From NCBI GenBank assembly GCA_958426425.1, contig CATZYY010000043.1, positions 1 through 15,157 of the forward strand: a stretch of DNA of 15,157 bases. The letters are read 5' to 3'. Both the position numbers and the translations under genes were made by a program. Numbering within the stretch: position 1 is the stretch's first letter; every line of letters starts with the position of its first letter. Source of the stretch: an uncultured Oscillospiraceae bacterium. Its GTDB lineage: Bacteria; Bacillota; Clostridia; Oscillospirales; Oscillospiraceae. The notes under the pieces were generated by a model. That model was given only the letters and a program-made list of their open reading frames with translations, was not told the DNA's origin and made no database searches. This document shows positions 13,583-15,157 of the stretch, one piece after another.

Positions 13583-14671
13583 TCACACCTCCTTTTCGGC
13601 GGATTTCCGCAGGTTGATCTTGTAGGTGATGAAGAATTCGCTGCCGATGATAAAGAAGATGATGATGCCGGTGAGAATGTCCGCAAAGGAGTGGTTCAGG
13701 CCAAAGGTGCTGGAGATCTCGCTGGCGCCCCGGCTGAGGAAGACCAGCAGCAGACTGGTGAAAATCATCATCAGGGGGTTGAATTTTGCCATCCAGGAAA
13801 CCATGACGGCGGTGAAGCCCCGGCTGTCCACCACGGTGGTGGTGAGAGTGTGGTTGATGCCGCCCACCAGCAGCAGCCCCATGAGGCCGCAGATGGCGCC
13901 GGAGAGCACCATGGTGCGGATGATGACCCGCTCCACCTTGATGCCGGCATAGCTGGCGGTGCGCTGGCTCTCGCCCACCACGGCGATCTCATAGCCGTGC
14001 TTGCTGTGGTTGAGGTAGATGTACATGCATCCGGTGAGAATGGCTACCACCACGATGCTCAAAAGATATTGATTGCTGATCTGAGGCAGCCAGCCGATCT
14101 CGGTGCTCTGGTTGATGATGCCGATTTTGCCGGAGCCCTTGGGTACCTCCCACACGATGATGTAGTAGGCGGCCAGCTGGGTGGCGATGTAGTTCATCAT
14201 CAGGGTGAACAGCGTCTCGTTGGTGTTCCACTTGGCCTTGAAAAAGGCGGGCAGGAAACCCCAGATGGCGCCGGCCAGCAGGCTGGCCACGATCATACAC
14301 ACGATGACCATGCCGTTGGAGAGCTTGTCGGAAAGGCAGATCATGCAGGCGGCGGTGGCCAGGCCGCCGATCAGTACCTGCCCCTCGGCGCCGATGTTCC
14401 AAAAGCGCATTTTGAAGGCGGGAGTCACCGCAAGGGAGATGCCCAGCAAAATGGCCAGATCCTGAACGGTTACCCAGGACCGGCGGGCGGTGCCGAAGGC
14501 GCCGTAGAAGATGGTGGCGTAGATGCTGATGGGATTTTCGCCGGTCATCAGCATGGTGACAATCGCGCAGGTGATCAGCGCCAGGATGATGGCAATGGCC
14601 CGGATGGCCCAGGATTTGTACCAGGGCAGCTCCGTGCGCTTGGAAATGTGAATCTGCTTGAGCTTACTCAT
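13583..14671 (-). CDS. BmpA-type ABC importer permease (NupP/YufP-like)
   Basis: Second membrane subunit of the same importer, 362 residues from the ATG at 14671. After a basic cytoplasmic N-terminus the hydrophobic core starts near residue 23. FWNIGAEGQVLIGG is the conserved permease signature, and the later loop EIAVVGESQRTASYAGIK resembles the ATPase-contact loop of the paired permease. The 14671 start is preferred because AGGAGG ends eight bases before it; the in-frame ATG at 14677 (adding Met-Gln) is possible. The start overlaps the ATPase stop by eight bases, which implies coupled translation. Probable solutes are nucleosides or related compounds. Confidence 0.92.
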   Translation of the reverse strand: MSKLKQIHISKRTELPWYKSWAIRAIAIILALITCAIVTMLMTGENPISIYATIFYGAFGTARRSWVTVQDLAILLGISLAVTPAFKMRFWNIGAEGQVLIGGLATAACMICLSDKLSNGMVIVCMIVASLLAGAIWGFLPAFFKAKWNTNETLFTLMMNYIATQLAAYYIIVWEVPKGSGKIGIINQSTEIGWLPQISNQYLLSIVVVAILTGCMYIYLNHSKHGYEIAVVGESQRTASYAGIKVERVIIRTMVLSGAICGLMGLLLVGGINHTLTTTVVDSRGFTAVMVSWMAKFNPLMMIFTSLLLVFLSRGASEISSTFGLNHSFADILTGIIIFFIIGSEFFITYKINLRKSAEKEV

Positions 14672-15157
14672 CTGCATTGCCTCCTCCCACGCGGGTCATC
14701 AGGGTACCCACCTGCCGCTTGTCTGCGGTGCGGCCGTCCACGATGCCGGAGACCTGACCGCCGCATAGAACCAGAATCCGGTCGCACAGCTCCAGCAGCA
14801 CGTCCAGATCCTCGCCCACGTAGACCACGGCCACGCCCTTCATTTTCTCCTCTGTCAGGAGGTTATAAATGGTGTAGGATGTATTGATGTCCAGGCCCCG
14901 GACGGCGTAGGCCGTCATGAGTACAGCGGGGTCCTGGGCGATCTCGCGGCCCACCAGCACCTTCTGCACGTTCCCGCCGGACATCCGGCGGACGGGGAAG
15001 GACGTGCTGGGAGTGACCACCTCCAGCTCCTTCCAGATGCGGTTGGCCAGATCCTCCGGCTCCCGCCGGTTCAAAAACACGCCCTTGCCCTTGCGCCAGG
15101 AGCGCAGCATCATGTTGCCGGTCATGCCCATGGAGCCCACCAGGCCCATGCCCAGCC
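14664..15157 (-). CDS. ABC importer ATP-binding subunit, C-terminal 164 residues (partial)
   Basis: C-terminal end of a double-ATPase subunit (RbsA/NupO-like) feeding the two permeases. Only the second nucleotide-binding domain after its Walker A region is in the window; the 5' part lies beyond the right edge. Visible are the signature RMSGGNVQKVLVGREI and the D-loop-like VRGLDINTSY. The Walker B end reads VLMTAYAVRGLD where typical ATPases have DEP-x-RGLD, and the switch region is VVYVGEDLD with no histidine. So this second site appears degenerate for ATP hydrolysis. As I recall, a clostridial subfamily of these importers shares this form. The stop overlaps the next permease gene. Confidence 0.92.
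   Translation of the reverse strand, partial: LGMGLVGSMGMTGNMMLRSWRKGKGVFLNRREPEDLANRIWKELEVVTPSTSFPVRRMSGGNVQKVLVGREIAQDPAVLMTAYAVRGLDINTSYTIYNLLTEEKMKGVAVVYVGEDLDVLLELCDRILVLCGGQVSGIVDGRTADKRQVGTLMTRVGGGNADE

Noticed and set aside
12635..14887. 750-codon plus-strand open frame
   Set aside because: It is antisense to two well-supported permease genes and part of the ATPase gene. Its product is a His/Gly/Asp/Gln-rich composition typical of the reverse frame of GC-rich membrane-protein genes, with no domain and no ribosome binding site.

Overview
The window looks like chromosomal DNA from a GC-rich, low-motility-of-order Clostridia genome, most likely Oscillospiraceae (Oscillibacter/Flavonifractor-like). 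This is inferred from three things: the Firmicutes order ylxM-ffh-rpsP-khpA-rimM-trmD, the YmfF/YmfH peptidase pair next to lgt, and strongly G/C-ending codons combined with strong GGAGG-type ribosome binding sites and sigma-A promoters. No mobile element, CRISPR array, tRNA or rRNA was seen. Most of the window is housekeeping.

Left part (1-4500, all minus strand): the start of 6-phosphofructokinase (pfkA, cut by the window edge) with its own promoter; then, upstream on the same strand, the translation/secretion cluster read as ylxM-ffh-rpsP-khpA, a strong terminator, an internal promoter, rimM-trmD, and a second terminator. The cluster couples the signal recognition particle (YlxM, Ffh) with ribosomal protein S16, a KH-domain RNA chaperone, the 30S maturation factor RimM and the tRNA m1G37 methylase. 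The rplS gene that usually closes this operon is not here.

Middle (4501-7114): a divergent promoter region separates ylxM from a plus-strand M19 metallo-dipeptidase. This converges on a minus-strand cation:proton antiporter whose 3' end runs 83 bp into the dipeptidase gene. The antiporter has a leader of about 125 nt ending in what looks like a complete intrinsic terminator (17 bp stem with one mismatch, then five U) directly before its ribosome binding site. That is the architecture of a transcription attenuator or riboswitch, and it is the strongest unexplained signal in the window.

Right-middle (7018-11690, plus strand): a consensus sigma-A promoter and two back-to-back leader hairpins precede ymfF-ymfH-lgt-folD, a tightly overlapping operon: an inactive/active M16 peptidase pair, the prolipoprotein diacylglyceryl transferase with an unusual acidic repeat-bearing tail, and the one-carbon enzyme FolD. 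A bidirectional terminator closes it.

Right part (11707-15157, minus strand): a membrane PAP2-family phosphatase/transferase gene, then (upstream, after a perfect 14 bp terminator) the last three genes of a BmpA-type ABC importer: the C-terminal part of a double-ATPase subunit and two permeases, probably for nucleosides or a related solute. The start of the ATPase gene and any binding-protein gene lie beyond the right edge.
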